This document shows positions 9,190-17,430 of a stretch of 64,000 nt of DNA, one piece after another. The DNA is from Bacillus sp. FJAT-22090. GTDB lineage: Bacteria > Bacillota > Bacilli > Bacillales_A > Planococcaceae. Position numbers and translations under genes: made by a program. Under the pieces are notes generated by a model. It searched no databases. It was given only the letters and a program-made list of their open reading frames with translations, and was not told the DNA's origin. The stretch spans positions 372,001 through 436,000 of the forward strand of contig NZ_CP012601.1 of the NCBI RefSeq assembly GCF_001278755.1, given 5' to 3'. Every line of letters starts with the position of its first letter. Position 1 is the first letter of the stretch.

Positions 9190-9234
9190 TTTATTGATAA
9201 ATGGAAGAGAGTCTGACGTATGTTGGGCTCTTTT
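9150..9234 (+). repeat. Direct repeat copy A (island-internal)
   Basis: About 85 bp, starting ACTTCGGTGGTATTACAAAA, nearly identical to 12320-12403. In one frame it encodes the C-terminus GGITKEELVQLIY plus stop, followed by a conserved untranslated stretch. The repeat replaces the 3' half of the NERD gene. Confidence 0.8.
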
Positions 9235-9401
9235 TTGATACTAAGGTTAATGCTCTATTAACATTGTTATATCACGTTCTTTTGTCGAAGGGAGTTCTGA
9301 CAAGAGACTAATCAAATAAATGGATAGAAACAAAGTTTTTTCGATAAAAAATAGGGTGCTAAGTAGAATGATATAACTATTCTTCTATCCATTTTAGATT
9401 T

Positions 9402-9557
9402 AGATACTTTCGTGGTTATGAAAAGAACTTATTGGAAAAAGGAACTAATATTGCTCTAATTTCAAAAGCTTTGGGACATAGGAACTTGGCGATCACAACA
9501 AAATATTTGGATTTAGATGTAGAAGAGGTAGCAACTAATTTGAGAGACTACCTATGA
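9402..9557 (+). pseudogene. Tyrosine recombinase/phage integrase, C-terminal remnant
   Basis: The frame reads NLLEKGTNIALISKALGHRN and then LAITTKYLDLDVEEV before TGA. This is the C-terminal catalytic block of a lambda-type integrase, with the LGH motif and the nucleophile tyrosine (TTKYL). Upstream sequence lacks the R-x-x-H box and the N-terminal domains, so it is a fragment. It gives a mechanism for how the island arrived. Confidence 0.8.
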
Positions 9558-9679
9558 GGATTAAAAACGAGACTTTATGAAGATGAAGAAAAGTAGCTGT
9601 AGTACTTACAAAAGTAATTAGAATCACCCATGACTATAATTAATATAAGAATGTGTTACCTAAACGCCAGTCCGAGTAA

Positions 9680-9808
9680 GCTAAGGATGATATAAATAAT
9701 CTTCTAGGTAAATATGTACAAAGAAATTTACCTAAGGCAAGTATTCAATTTAAAGGATCAAAAAGAGATGGAAAAGTAATTAAGGTAGGGCTTTTATTTA
9801 AGATTTGA
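9680..9808 (+). pseudogene. Short unrecognised frame remnant
   Basis: After a stop at 9677 an open frame of 42 codons (INNLLGKYVQRNLPKASI..., ending VGLLFKI) has no start codon. It looks coding but is not assignable. The surrounding 9558-10000 is AT-rich and otherwise empty apart from TATAAT-like hexamers at 9869 and 9931 that could promote the operon downstream; neither has a convincing -35 box. Confidence 0.25.
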
Positions 9809-10000
9809 GCGCACCAATTCTACTGTTCATATTCTCTAAAAAATTTACCTAATTTTAGAAATAAATAGTATAATAGATTTAAATATTCTATTACCATTTT
9901 CCTTTTAGTATATAGATTACTTGGATTTTTTATAATGAAAAAGTGGGGTAATAAGGAACGGAAGTTTAGATATGAAGATAATTGTGGGAGTTGCATTTAA

Positions 10001-10897
10001 ATGTATGAAAAATATAGTTTAGTTGAATTACAGAAAGAGCCTATACATTCTAATTTAAATCAAGTTAAAATTCTTGATGAAGATTTATATAACGTGAAAT
10101 TATTACAAATTAATATATTGAGAAGCAAATTAATAAATTTAGGAATGAAAAACTCTGAATTTTCTTCCCTATCAATAAAAAGGTCTTCTTTGGAAAATTG
10201 TTATTTACGATATGCGAAATTTGTGAATGTAGATTTTACTGGTTCAACTTTTATTGATTGTGATTTAGAAAACGCTAAGTTCAATTCATGTAATTTAAGA
10301 TATGTGAAATTCAGGAATTGCAAATTAAATATTAAAGAAGTATTGGGCTGTTTACCGACGGAAGCAAACTTAAAACTTGCTTTGTTGAAAGAATTAAGGA
10401 AAAATCAATTAGACTTAGGTGATAACCAATCGAGTGACGAATTATTAGTGAAAATTATTGACACTGAAAAAGAACTTTTTTTAGCAAGGGCATTGTGTAA
10501 GACAAGTTATTATCGAGAAAAGGAAGATGTGTCTTCAAGAATTGTATCATTTTATCATTTTATTATCTTAGTGATGAATGATTTTGTTTGGGGTTACGGT
10601 TTAAAATTAACTCGTTTGTTTAGAACCGCATTCTTAACGATTTTAATATTTGCTTTTTTAATATATATCTTAACAGGTGAGGATTATCTTGCTACATCTG
10701 TAACTGGAAGCATCAAGACCGAACTAAACTTTTGGCAATCTTTGTACGCAAGTTATACTAATTTTACAGCTGTTGGATACGGACATTACACACCAATTGG
10801 ATTAGGGAGTAAACTACTTTTTGTAGTTGAGAATATTTTTGGATTAATTTTCTTTGGTTTATTAATTTCTGGTATATACAGGAGGATAGTGAAGTGA
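10001..10897 (+). CDS. Pentapeptide-repeat potassium-channel-like protein
   Basis: 298 aa in two parts. Residues about 30-112 are pentapeptide-repeat-like (AKFVNVDFTGSTFIDCDLEN and neighbours), predicted to form a right-handed beta helix in the cytoplasm. After a helical linker comes a two-helix pore module: TM1 about 211-225, a pore loop with the K+ selectivity filter TAVGYG (256-261), and TM2 about 270-292. The filter differs from the usual TVGYG by one inserted or substituted residue but keeps VGYG. Ribosome-binding site GGGAG (9986-9990). The stop overlaps the next start by four bases, so the two are translationally coupled. Base composition is markedly AT-rich, consistent with transfer. 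Its job is not known; a gated K+ or cation pore is the structural inference. Confidence 0.75.
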   Translation: MYEKYSLVELQKEPIHSNLNQVKILDEDLYNVKLLQINILRSKLINLGMKNSEFSSLSIKRSSLENCYLRYAKFVNVDFTGSTFIDCDLENAKFNSCNLRYVKFRNCKLNIKEVLGCLPTEANLKLALLKELRKNQLDLGDNQSSDELLVKIIDTEKELFLARALCKTSYYREKEDVSSRIVSFYHFIILVMNDFVWGYGLKLTRLFRTAFLTILIFAFLIYILTGEDYLATSVTGSIKTELNFWQSLYASYTNFTAVGYGHYTPIGLGSKLLFVVENIFGLIFFGLLISGIYRRIVK

Positions 10898-11670
10898 ATA
10901 AATATTATGACTTTGAACAAATAGAAGGATTGTTAAGTATAGTTCTTTTCGGTTCAAAAGCAAGAGGAGAGGAAGATGATTTTTCAGATGTGGATATATT
11001 TCTATTGGTTGAGGATATTCCACAAGATAGAATAGAAGAAATCATAGATATCTTAAAAAGTAAATTATTATTTGATAACATCAGAATATCTCTTTATCAA
11101 ATAAGTACATACAAACAATTGTTATTGGAAGGCTCAATGTTTATATGGCATTTAAAACTTGAAGGTAGAATCATTTATAAAAAATCAAATATCAATTTAT
11201 ATAACAACTTAGTTCCATTCACCAAGTTTCAGTATAACCTTTCACTGTATAAAAAACTTTATATAAATGCAAAAGCAAGTTTGAAGGCAAATGGAATGAA
11301 TGAATTTGATTTATCCCAATTATTTTTTATTTGTAGAAATGTATGTCTTCTTACTTGTTTTAAGCTATCTTATCCTACCTTTGGTAGAATTTCAGTTTAC
11401 GATAAACTACTTGAAATTATTGGCGTTTTACCTCTTAGTAGAGAAAATTATATTTTATTATCTAGATGGAGACTAAGCTATACTCGAGCAATTGATTTAA
11501 ATTTAAATTTTCCTACAGGAGTAAATATGTTAAAGATTTTAGCAGAAATTGATAACTTATTTACCTTATCGAGGGAGATTATTGAAAGTGGAGGACAAAA
11601 TGTTGGAAAAATTACCAAACATGAAGATATTCTTGAAAAAATTGAAAAAAGACAAAACTTTAGTATTTAA
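10894..11670 (+). CDS. Nucleotidyltransferase-fold protein (MNT/DNA polymerase beta type)
   Basis: 258 aa. The N-terminal domain has the classic G-S-x10-D-x-D signature: G20-S21 in LFGSKARGE and D32/D34 in SDVDIF. The place where a third catalytic carboxylate is usual reads IRISLYQ, so that residue may be missing or displaced. Residues about 100-258 form a mostly helical domain that recalls the helical partners of MNT enzymes, but I see no HEPN R-x4-6-H motif. The gene overlaps the channel gene by four bases and the next gene by about 70, so the three form one operon. MNT proteins can AMPylate or otherwise modify partners; the substrate here is unknown. Confidence 0.72.
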   Translation: MNKYYDFEQIEGLLSIVLFGSKARGEEDDFSDVDIFLLVEDIPQDRIEEIIDILKSKLLFDNIRISLYQISTYKQLLLEGSMFIWHLKLEGRIIYKKSNINLYNNLVPFTKFQYNLSLYKKLYINAKASLKANGMNEFDLSQLFFICRNVCLLTCFKLSYPTFGRISVYDKLLEIIGVLPLSRENYILLSRWRLSYTRAIDLNLNFPTGVNMLKILAEIDNLFTLSREIIESGGQNVGKITKHEDILEKIEKRQNFSI

Positions 11671-11998
11671 TTATGAAAAATTAAGCCTATTTGAACGCGA
11701 GCTATTTTTATCTTCTCAAAATCTTTTAATTGAGAATTACGGGATTCGATTATGGGGAATATCTCGCTATCATTACAAAAAGTTCATTAAAGAAATGGAA
11801 GAACAAAATCTAAGATTAGATAGTAATATAAAAAAGTTAGTTGAGTTGAGTTTGGAAATAAATAATATAGTTAATAATAGAAGTGGAAATTTAGGTTATG
11901 GGGGAACAAGTACTCGGGAAAATAAGAAGAATGCAAAATTGGATTTATTAATTGAATACATTGGAGATTATATTCAATTGTATGAAGAGATCGTATAA
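11600..11998 (+). CDS. Unrecognised 132-aa protein, third gene of the channel operon
   Basis: Charged, predicted largely helical, with no membrane segment or signal peptide. A frame open from 11549 exists, but GGAGGA (11590-11595) just upstream of ATG 11600 makes 11600 the likely start, giving MLEKLPNMKIFLKK. A central YGIRLWGISRYHYKKF segment and a glycine-rich SGNLGYGGTSTRENKK loop are the most distinctive parts. I do not recognise the family. The overlap with the nucleotidyltransferase gene implies joint expression, so it could be a modification target, regulator or effector. Confidence 0.6.
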   Translation: MLEKLPNMKIFLKKLKKDKTLVFNYEKLSLFERELFLSSQNLLIENYGIRLWGISRYHYKKFIKEMEEQNLRLDSNIKKLVELSLEINNIVNNRSGNLGYGGTSTRENKKNAKLDLLIEYIGDYIQLYEEIV

Positions 11999-12319
11999 AG
12001 AGGAATCTCTAATAATTTATTTGAAGTAAGTACCTGTTAATAAAATTTTGGTTTAGTATGCTTTGATTTACAGTAGTTTTTTTCAGTGGATTACACTTAG
12101 CTAAATTAAGTCAAAAAGGAAAAATAAAAGTAGAGCATAACTAAAATCTGATAATAAATATATTAATAAGTTAGTGTACAGAATTACTAGTAGAAAAATA
12201 TAAATTACCGAATTGACTTATTTAATGAACATTTTCAATATACTTTCCAATATTAGAAAGATTATCTAACCAAGTTAGTAAGAGGTTAGACTCTCTTAAC
12301 AAACGTAGACGTCCCTAAA

Positions 12320-12403
12320 TACTTCGTTGGTATTACAAAAGAAGAGCTTGTTCAATTAATTTATTGATATATGGGAGAGATCTGACGTATGTTAGGCTCT
12401 TTA
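12320..12403 (+). repeat. Direct repeat copy B (island-internal)
   Basis: Matches 9150-9234 with few differences. Here the coding part has more upstream context (NVDVPKYFVGITKEELVQLIY then stop), so this may be the original location and copy A the transplanted one. The 320 bp before it (11999-12319) show no supportable gene. Confidence 0.8.
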
Positions 12404-12552
12404 TTAATTCTAAAATGGAGTTATGGTCGTTCAATTAGAGTACATGATTATAGAAAAGAAATCATAACCATTTTTACATATGATGGAGCAATCACAACTG
12501 AAATGGTATAATTGGCTTAAGAATACTTAGAAATGTTGTCATATCAAGGGTC

Positions 12553-12636
12553 GATTCACCAGTAAAAGTAATTGTAATTCCGATGAATGAAGAAATAATG
12601 ATTGCCAGAGATACGATGAGATTGGAGGTATTATAA
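12553..12636 (+). repeat. ackA 3'-end repeat, right copy (displaced ackA end)
   Basis: Encodes [20 protein letters not shown] and the rest of an acetate kinase C-terminus to a TAA at 12634, with 23 of 27 residues equal to the end of ackA. It has no start and is followed directly by a good terminator. Probably the original end of the host ackA. Confidence 0.8.
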
Positions 12637-12672
12637 AAAGGGAGGTAGCCCAACAGGGCTACCTCTTTTGGA
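12636..12672. terminator. Bidirectional terminator between the displaced ackA end and the usp gene
   Basis: AGGTAGCCC (12643-12651) and GGGCTACCT (12655-12663) form the stem, with an A-rich 5' flank and T-rich 3' flank that serve both strands. Confidence 0.85.
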
Positions 12673-12673
12673 T

Positions 12674-13126
12674 TTAACTTTCTGTTTCTTCAGTACGAAC
12701 TACTAGAACATCACACTTTGAGGAGCGAACGATGTATTCAGATACACTACCGATAAGGAAGCGTTCTACTGTGTTTAAACCAGTTGCCCCACAGATAATT
12801 AAATCTGCTTCTACTTTGTTTGCGATGTCTTTTGAAATCATTGTTTTTGGTGAGCCATACTCAACGATTATGTTCACATTTGCAACGCCGCCTGCAAGAG
12901 CTTCTTTTTTATATCCATCTAATAATTCTTCTGCAAAAACTTGAGCTCGTTCAGCGATAGAGCGGTCATAAGCCTCGATTGCAGCAAATGATCTTGTATC
13001 AATAATGTTAATCAAGTTTAAAGTGGCATTGTTTCTTGCTGCAATGGATACAGATTTTTTAAAAGCAAGCTCCGCCTCTTTAGAACCATCTACTGCAACT
13101 AGAATTTGTTTGTATTTTAATGTCAT
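12674..13126 (-). CDS. Universal stress protein (UspA family)
   Basis: A 150-aa single-domain Usp. It begins KQILVAVDGSKEAELAF and ends with the ATP-binding signature GATGLNTVERFLIGSVSEYIV (G-2x-G-9x-G-S pattern), so it is of the nucleotide-binding subtype. An AGGAGG ribosome-binding site precedes the ATG at 13126. Divergent from ald across a 213-bp gap. Stress or starvation control is usual for the family; no alternative-sigma promoter could be assigned by eye. Confidence 0.93.
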   Translation of the reverse strand: MTLKYKQILVAVDGSKEAELAFKKSVSIAARNNATLNLINIIDTRSFAAIEAYDRSIAERAQVFAEELLDGYKKEALAGGVANVNIIVEYGSPKTMISKDIANKVEADLIICGATGLNTVERFLIGSVSEYIVRSSKCDVLVVRTEETES

Positions 13127-13286
13127 AATTAAAACCTCCTATTCTTGTTATATATATATATTTCGAGATTTCTTTTTGTATTCCTTCTACTTAGAGTAAG
13201 TTTTTAAGAACAACTTGTGAACTTATCCATATAATTATTATTTTATTGAAGTAATTTTCCTATATAAATGTTAAAATGGAAGTGTT

Positions 13287-13300
13287 TTAAAACGTTTTCA
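13287..13300. promoter_or_regulatory. cre-like CcpA operator upstream of ald
   Basis: TTAAAACGTTTTCA matches the cre consensus TGWAANCGNTNWCA at 13 of 14 positions. It lies about 40 bp before the ald start and about 160 bp before the divergent usp start. Control of ald by carbon catabolite protein CcpA is inferred from this site alone. Confidence 0.6.
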
Positions 13301-13339
13301 TTTTTATTACTTAAAATATGTACATAAGGGGATATGGAA

Positions 13340-14455
13340 ATGCGTATTGGTGTACCAAAAGAAACTAAAAATAACGAAAATCGTGTGGCTATGACGCCTG
13401 CGGGTGTAGTTACTTTAAAACTTCACAATCATGAAGTGATTATTGAAACTGGAGCGGGATTAGGTTCAAGTTTTACAGATGAGGATTATATTGCAGCAGG
13501 TGCAACAATTGTAAATACTGCACAAGAAGCATGGAATCAAGAAATGGTTATGAAAGTAAAGGAACCTACTCATGATGAGTTTCATCTGATTAAAGAAGAA
13601 TCCATCCTTTTTACTTATCTACATTTAGCACCTGAAGAAGATTTGACAAAGGTTCTATTAGAAAAGAAAGTAACTGCTATTGCTTACGAAACGGTTCAAC
13701 TTCCGAATAATTCATTACCACTATTAACGCCAATGAGTGAAGTTGCTGGTCGTATGGCAACACAAATTGGTGCACAATATTTAGAGAAAATTAATGGCGG
13801 TAAAGGAATTTTACTTGGTGGTGTTCCAGGAGTACCACGTGCGAAAGTTGCAGTTGTAGGTGGGGGAATTGCTGGAACAAATGCAGCTCACATAGCTGTA
13901 GGTATGGGTGCACAAGTTACAATCATCGATTTAAATCCTGATCGTCTTCGTCAGTTAGAAGATTTATTTGGTAGTAATGTTCAAACATTAATTTCAAATC
14001 CATATAATATCGGACAAGCAGTAAAAGAAGCAGACTTAGTAGTAGGAGCAGTTTTAATTCCTGGTGCAAAAGCTCCAAAACTTGTTTCAGAAGAAATGAT
14101 TAAATCGATGTCTCCTGGCTCTGTTGTAATTGATATTGCAATCGACCAAGGTGGAATTTTTGAAACTTCTGATCGCATTACAACGCATGATAACCCAACT
14201 TATGAAAAGCATGGTGTTGTTCATTATGCAGTTGCTAATATGCCAGGAGCAGTTCCTAGAACTTCAACAATGGCACTAACGAATGCAACTGTTCCGTATG
14301 CTTTGCAAATTGCTAACAAAGGATATCAACAAGCTTGCTTGGATAATCTAGCATTACAAAAAGGTATCAATACTTTAGCTGGTCATGTTACTTTTAAAGC
14401 GGTTGCGGAAGCACAAAATCTTCCTTATGTAGATGTTACAACGCTTTTAAACTAA
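13340..14455 (+). CDS. ald: Alanine dehydrogenase
   Basis: Interconverts L-alanine and pyruvate with NAD, used for alanine catabolism and in sporulation and germination. 371 aa beginning [20 protein letters not shown], the family N-terminus, with the Rossmann loop [14 protein letters not shown] near residues 169-182 and DIAIDQGG in the C-terminal half. The frame includes an earlier ATG (13334), but AAGGGG at 13326-13331 is only 2 bases from it and 8 bases from ATG 13340, so 13340 is preferred. A strong terminator follows. Confidence 0.96.
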   Translation: MRIGVPKETKNNENRVAMTPAGVVTLKLHNHEVIIETGAGLGSSFTDEDYIAAGATIVNTAQEAWNQEMVMKVKEPTHDEFHLIKEESILFTYLHLAPEEDLTKVLLEKKVTAIAYETVQLPNNSLPLLTPMSEVAGRMATQIGAQYLEKINGGKGILLGGVPGVPRAKVAVVGGGIAGTNAAHIAVGMGAQVTIIDLNPDRLRQLEDLFGSNVQTLISNPYNIGQAVKEADLVVGAVLIPGAKAPKLVSEEMIKSMSPGSVVIDIAIDQGGIFETSDRITTHDNPTYEKHGVVHYAVANMPGAVPRTSTMALTNATVPYALQIANKGYQQACLDNLALQKGINTLAGHVTFKAVAEAQNLPYVDVTTLLN

Positions 14456-14469
14456 AATATTTAGTTCTG

Positions 14470-14510
14470 AACACCCAAAGGTATTATAACTTTGGGTGTT
14501 CTGTTTTTTA
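14470..14510 (+). terminator. Terminator after ald
   Basis: A long stem, GAACACCCAAAG with CTTTGGGTGTTC, followed by TGTTTTTT. Confidence 0.9.
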
Positions 14511-14534
14511 TTTATTAAGATGGAGTGGTGAAAA

Positions 14535-14900
14535 ATGGCATATTTGCTTGTAGGAGTAGCTGGAGCACTAGGGGCATTATTAAGGTATTTAATCGGACTT
14601 TTATTGTTTACAGACTCTATATTCCCTTTTGCCACATTAGCGGTTAATTTAGTAGGTTGTTATATACTCGCTTACTTATCATCAGTAGTACTGCCAAAAA
14701 GTAGGCTACCTTTGACTTTACAAACTGCCATAACTACGGGATTTTTAGGTGCTTTTACAACTTTCTCTACATTTAGTTTGGAAACAGTGGAATTAGTTAA
14801 TAGAGGTGAATATCTAATGTCTATAGTATACGTATTGATCAGTATGATTGGTGGCATTCTGATGAGTAAATTAGGTTGGAAGAGTGAGGGAAGTAAATGA
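14535..14900 (+). CDS. crcB: Fluoride channel subunit CrcB (first of a pair)
   Basis: A 121-aa, four-helix membrane protein of the Fluc family, which exports fluoride. Conserved elements are GALLRYLIG, FATLAVNLVG (the pore Asn) and GFLGAFTTFSTF (the Phe-box and central Na+ site). In Bacillales two crcB genes encode oppositely oriented halves of a heterodimer, and here the second gene overlaps by four bases. No fluoride riboswitch could be recognised in the 80 bases upstream, which hold the ald terminator. Confidence 0.95.
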   Translation: MAYLLVGVAGALGALLRYLIGLLLFTDSIFPFATLAVNLVGCYILAYLSSVVLPKSRLPLTLQTAITTGFLGAFTTFSTFSLETVELVNRGEYLMSIVYVLISMIGGILMSKLGWKSEGSK

Positions 14901-15247
14901 GTATTTTACATCTTGGCGCTGTAGCTATTGGAGGGTTTATAGGATCCATCGTTCGATTTTACATATCCCAAAAGCTTAACAATCCTGATCATAAATTACC
15001 GTTTGGCACACTTCTTGTTAATTTAAGCGGATCTTTCTTATTGGGGTACAGTATTCATTTAGGTCTTGATAAATATCATGTTCTACTTCTAGGAGTAGGA
15101 TTTCTCGGTGCTTTTACAACCTTTTCAACCTTTAATAAAGAATTACTTACACTTCAAAAATATCCTCGAAAATGGCTTATCTATTTTGCCGCTACCTATT
15201 TGGGAGGCCTAGGCTTAGCATTTCTAGGATTCTATATAGGAAAATAA
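14897..15247 (+). CDS. crcB: Fluoride channel subunit CrcB (second of a pair)
   Basis: A 116-aa Fluc homologue with GGFIGSIVRFY, FGTLLVNLSGSFLLGY and GFLGAFTTFSTF, the same signatures as its neighbour. Its ATG overlaps the stop of the first gene (ATGA), which implies translational coupling and roughly equal expression, as needed for a heterodimeric dual-topology channel. Charged residues in the loops differ between the two, in line with opposite insertion, but topology was not calculated. Confidence 0.95.
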   Translation: MSILHLGAVAIGGFIGSIVRFYISQKLNNPDHKLPFGTLLVNLSGSFLLGYSIHLGLDKYHVLLLGVGFLGAFTTFSTFNKELLTLQKYPRKWLIYFAATYLGGLGLAFLGFYIGK

Positions 15248-15249
15248 AA

Positions 15250-15275
15250 AAGCATCTCGTAGGATGCTTTAGTTC
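15250..15275 (+). terminator. Hairpin after the crcB pair
   Basis: AAAGCATC and GATGCTTT form an 8-bp stem. The T run is short, so this is a modest terminator. Confidence 0.55.
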
Positions 15276-15317
15276 GTCTACAAACGTGTAAATATCCTTC
15301 ACATTTTATTGGATATG

Positions 15318-15425
15318 AGAAGCGTCCGCTCGACTCCTGCGGGAAAGCGAGACAGACGAGACCCTGCAGGAGCGTAGCGACGAAGCGGCTCGGCGCTCGC
15401 CCGCGGAAAGCGAGCGGTAAGCTTC
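15318..15425. repeat. GC-rich dispersed intergenic repeat
   Basis: A stretch of about 108 bp, much more GC-rich than the flanks, with internal complementary blocks (CGCTCGACTCCTGCGGGAAA and later GCAGGAGCG; CTCGCTTTCCGCGGG-type ends). This kind of element is scattered through genomes of Bacillus relatives. No ORF or RNA family is assigned. It sits between the convergent crcB pair and the Xaa-Pro peptidase gene. Confidence 0.7.
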
Positions 15426-15482
15426 GGTAAACCAGATTTCCTATATAAGATCAACAGTCTTAAAGCTCTCGTGTGGATGCTT

Positions 15483-16574
15483 TTATAGAACTATCAATTC
15501 CTTAGGAAACTTTGTAAGTACCTCAACACCATTTTCTGTAACGACCACATCATCTTCAATACGTACACCTGTTATATCCTGATGGTATATTCCTGGCTCA
15601 ATAGTGAATACCATGCCAGTTTCTAGTTTCATCTCATTTACACCAGTGATCGATGGAAATTCATGTACTGAAATCCCAAGACCGTGGCCTAAACGATGTG
15701 TAAAATACTCTCCGTATCCAGCGTCTGTAATTACGTCTCGAGCAATTTTATCAAGCTCCATAGCAGTTACACCAGGTTTGACTGCATTTACTGCAGCCTC
15801 TTCAGCACGGCGTACAGTCTCATAAACTTCACGTTTTTCCTCTGTTGGTTCACCAAATGCTACAGTTCTAGTAATATCTGAGCAGTAGCCATTATAAACA
15901 ACGCCTAAATCAAATAGGATAAAGTCACCTTTTTGTATTTTACGATCACCAGGATTACCATGTGGAGAAGCCGTTTTAGGTCCGCTTAATACCATCGTAT
16001 CAAAGGACATTTGATATCCGCCTTTTTCTTTTACTGCATTTTCTATTGCATTTAAAATTTCTAGCTCTGTTTTTCCTTCAGCAATTTCTTTGCAACCTAC
16101 TTCAATTGCAAAATCAGCAAGCTCAGCAGCTTTTCTCATATTTACCAATTCATCTTCTGTTTTAATAACACGTAATTTATTGATCGCCTCATCGATTCTT
16201 GAAATTTGAATCGCAGGTATTCTCTCTAGTATAGCTTCTTGGCGTTCGACAGTTAAATGTGCTTTTTCAATTGCTAATGAGTTGATAACGCCAACTTTGT
16301 TTTGAATGGTTTGAACTACGATATCCCAAGCATTTTCCGTATCTTGGTGACCAACAATATCACCAGTCCAACCAGTTGCCAAAGCATCTGGAACTTCCAT
16401 TTGCGGACAAATGATAAATGGTGCAGCATCCTTAAAAATTAAAACACCAAGCAAACGTTCATGCGGATTGCTTCTAAATCCAGTAAAATAAAATACATTA
16501 TCTGGAGTCGTTATGAATGCAGCGTCAATATTATTAGACTTTAAAAAACTTTGAATTCTTTCTACTTGTTTCAT
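15483..16574 (-). CDS. Xaa-Pro aminopeptidase/dipeptidase (M24 family)
   Basis: Cleaves peptides with proline in the second position, using two divalent metals. An N-terminal creatinase-like domain (to about residue 130) precedes the pita-bread domain with metal ligands in FDLGVVYNGYCSDITRT (two Asp), HRLGHGLGISVHEFP (His), EPGIY (Glu) and RIEDDVVVT (Glu). The frame has two adjacent ATGs (16577 and 16574); GAGGTG is better spaced from the second. 363 aa. Cytoplasmic, single gene. Confidence 0.93.
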   Translation of the reverse strand: MKQVERIQSFLKSNNIDAAFITTPDNVFYFTGFRSNPHERLLGVLIFKDAAPFIICPQMEVPDALATGWTGDIVGHQDTENAWDIVVQTIQNKVGVINSLAIEKAHLTVERQEAILERIPAIQISRIDEAINKLRVIKTEDELVNMRKAAELADFAIEVGCKEIAEGKTELEILNAIENAVKEKGGYQMSFDTMVLSGPKTASPHGNPGDRKIQKGDFILFDLGVVYNGYCSDITRTVAFGEPTEEKREVYETVRRAEEAAVNAVKPGVTAMELDKIARDVITDAGYGEYFTHRLGHGLGISVHEFPSITGVNEMKLETGMVFTIEPGIYHQDITGVRIEDDVVVTENGVEVLTKFPKELIVL

Positions 16575-16685
16575 CATGGCACCTCTTTTAATATTTATAA
16601 GTTAAGGATATCAGAATAAAGGATTTCTGGCATCTACGTTGAATGAAATACAGAGAGAAAATTAACCAAAAGGAGCGGATTACTT

Positions 16686-17366
16686 ATGCAAATTAGTTAT
16701 CATGGACATTCTGTAGTAAAAATTAAAACAAATACGCACACGATTTTAATCGATCCTTTTATCACCGGAAATGGTTTAACTGATTTAACGGCCTCTGAGG
16801 AAAAGCCAGATGTAATTTTATTGACACATGGACATAATGATCATGTCGGAGACACTATTGAAATTGCAAAGCAGTCTAATGCACTTGTTGTAGCGCCTTT
16901 TGAGCTTGCTGCTTATCTAGGTACAAAGGGTTTAAATACACATGAAATGGGTTTAGGTGGAGCATATGAATTTGATTTTGGACAAGTAAAGTTTACACAA
17001 GCATTCCATAGTTCTTCTTTTACTTCAAATGAAGATGGAACAATTTACACTGGTATGCCAGCTGGAATATTATTTACCGCAGAAGGTAAGACCATCTACC
17101 ATGCAGGTGATACAGCCCTGTTCGGAGATATGCAACTAATTGGGCAGAGAAATAATATTGACGTAGCATTTTTACCAATAGGTGATAATTTTACTATGGG
17201 TCCAAAAGACGCAGCCTATGCTACTGAACTATTAAAGCCAAAGGTAGTTGTCCCGATACATTACAATACTTTCCCACCTATAAAACAAGACCCAAATCAT
17301 TTTAAGGAATTAGTGTCAACTGCAGAAGTACAAATACTACAAGCGGGTGAGATGGTAAGACTGTAA
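16686..17366 (+). CDS. ytkL: YtkL, UPF0173 metal-dependent hydrolase
   Basis: A 226-aa metallo-beta-lactamase-fold protein with the metal motif [12 protein letters not shown] (H-x-H-x-D-H), a second histidine in [19 protein letters not shown] and the late [10 protein letters not shown]. The family is widespread but its substrate is not established. AAAGGAGCGG precedes ATG 16686. Next to ytoI as in B. subtilis. Confidence 0.92.
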   Translation: MQISYHGHSVVKIKTNTHTILIDPFITGNGLTDLTASEEKPDVILLTHGHNDHVGDTIEIAKQSNALVVAPFELAAYLGTKGLNTHEMGLGGAYEFDFGQVKFTQAFHSSSFTSNEDGTIYTGMPAGILFTAEGKTIYHAGDTALFGDMQLIGQRNNIDVAFLPIGDNFTMGPKDAAYATELLKPKVVVPIHYNTFPPIKQDPNHFKELVSTAEVQILQAGEMVRL

Positions 17367-17430
17367 CATAGCTAGATAATATATATAATGTGGTACAATA
17401 AGCGTATAACAATCGTTTGGATGTGACTAC

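Larger units (their letters stand above)
8232..12552. mobile_element. Degraded genomic island inserted at the 3' end of ackA
   Basis: The segment between the two ackA 3' ends interrupts otherwise conserved gene order. It contains a tyrosine-recombinase remnant (9402-9557), broken genes, an internal direct repeat, very AT-rich DNA and one intact three-gene operon (10001-11998). ackA has no terminator directly after it, whereas a good one follows the displaced copy at 12636. This is the pattern left by an integrative element that targets a gene 3' end and brings a replacement end. It is immobile as seen: the integrase is only a fragment. Confidence 0.7.

Noticed and set aside
11270-11400. A HEPN toxin domain in the C-terminal half of the nucleotidyltransferase
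   Set aside because: The helical content is suggestive, but no R-x4-6-H motif is present, so I do not call HEPN.
14456-14534. A fluoride riboswitch before the crcB pair
   Set aside because: The short gap is taken up by the ald terminator and lacks the conserved crcB-motif sequence blocks.
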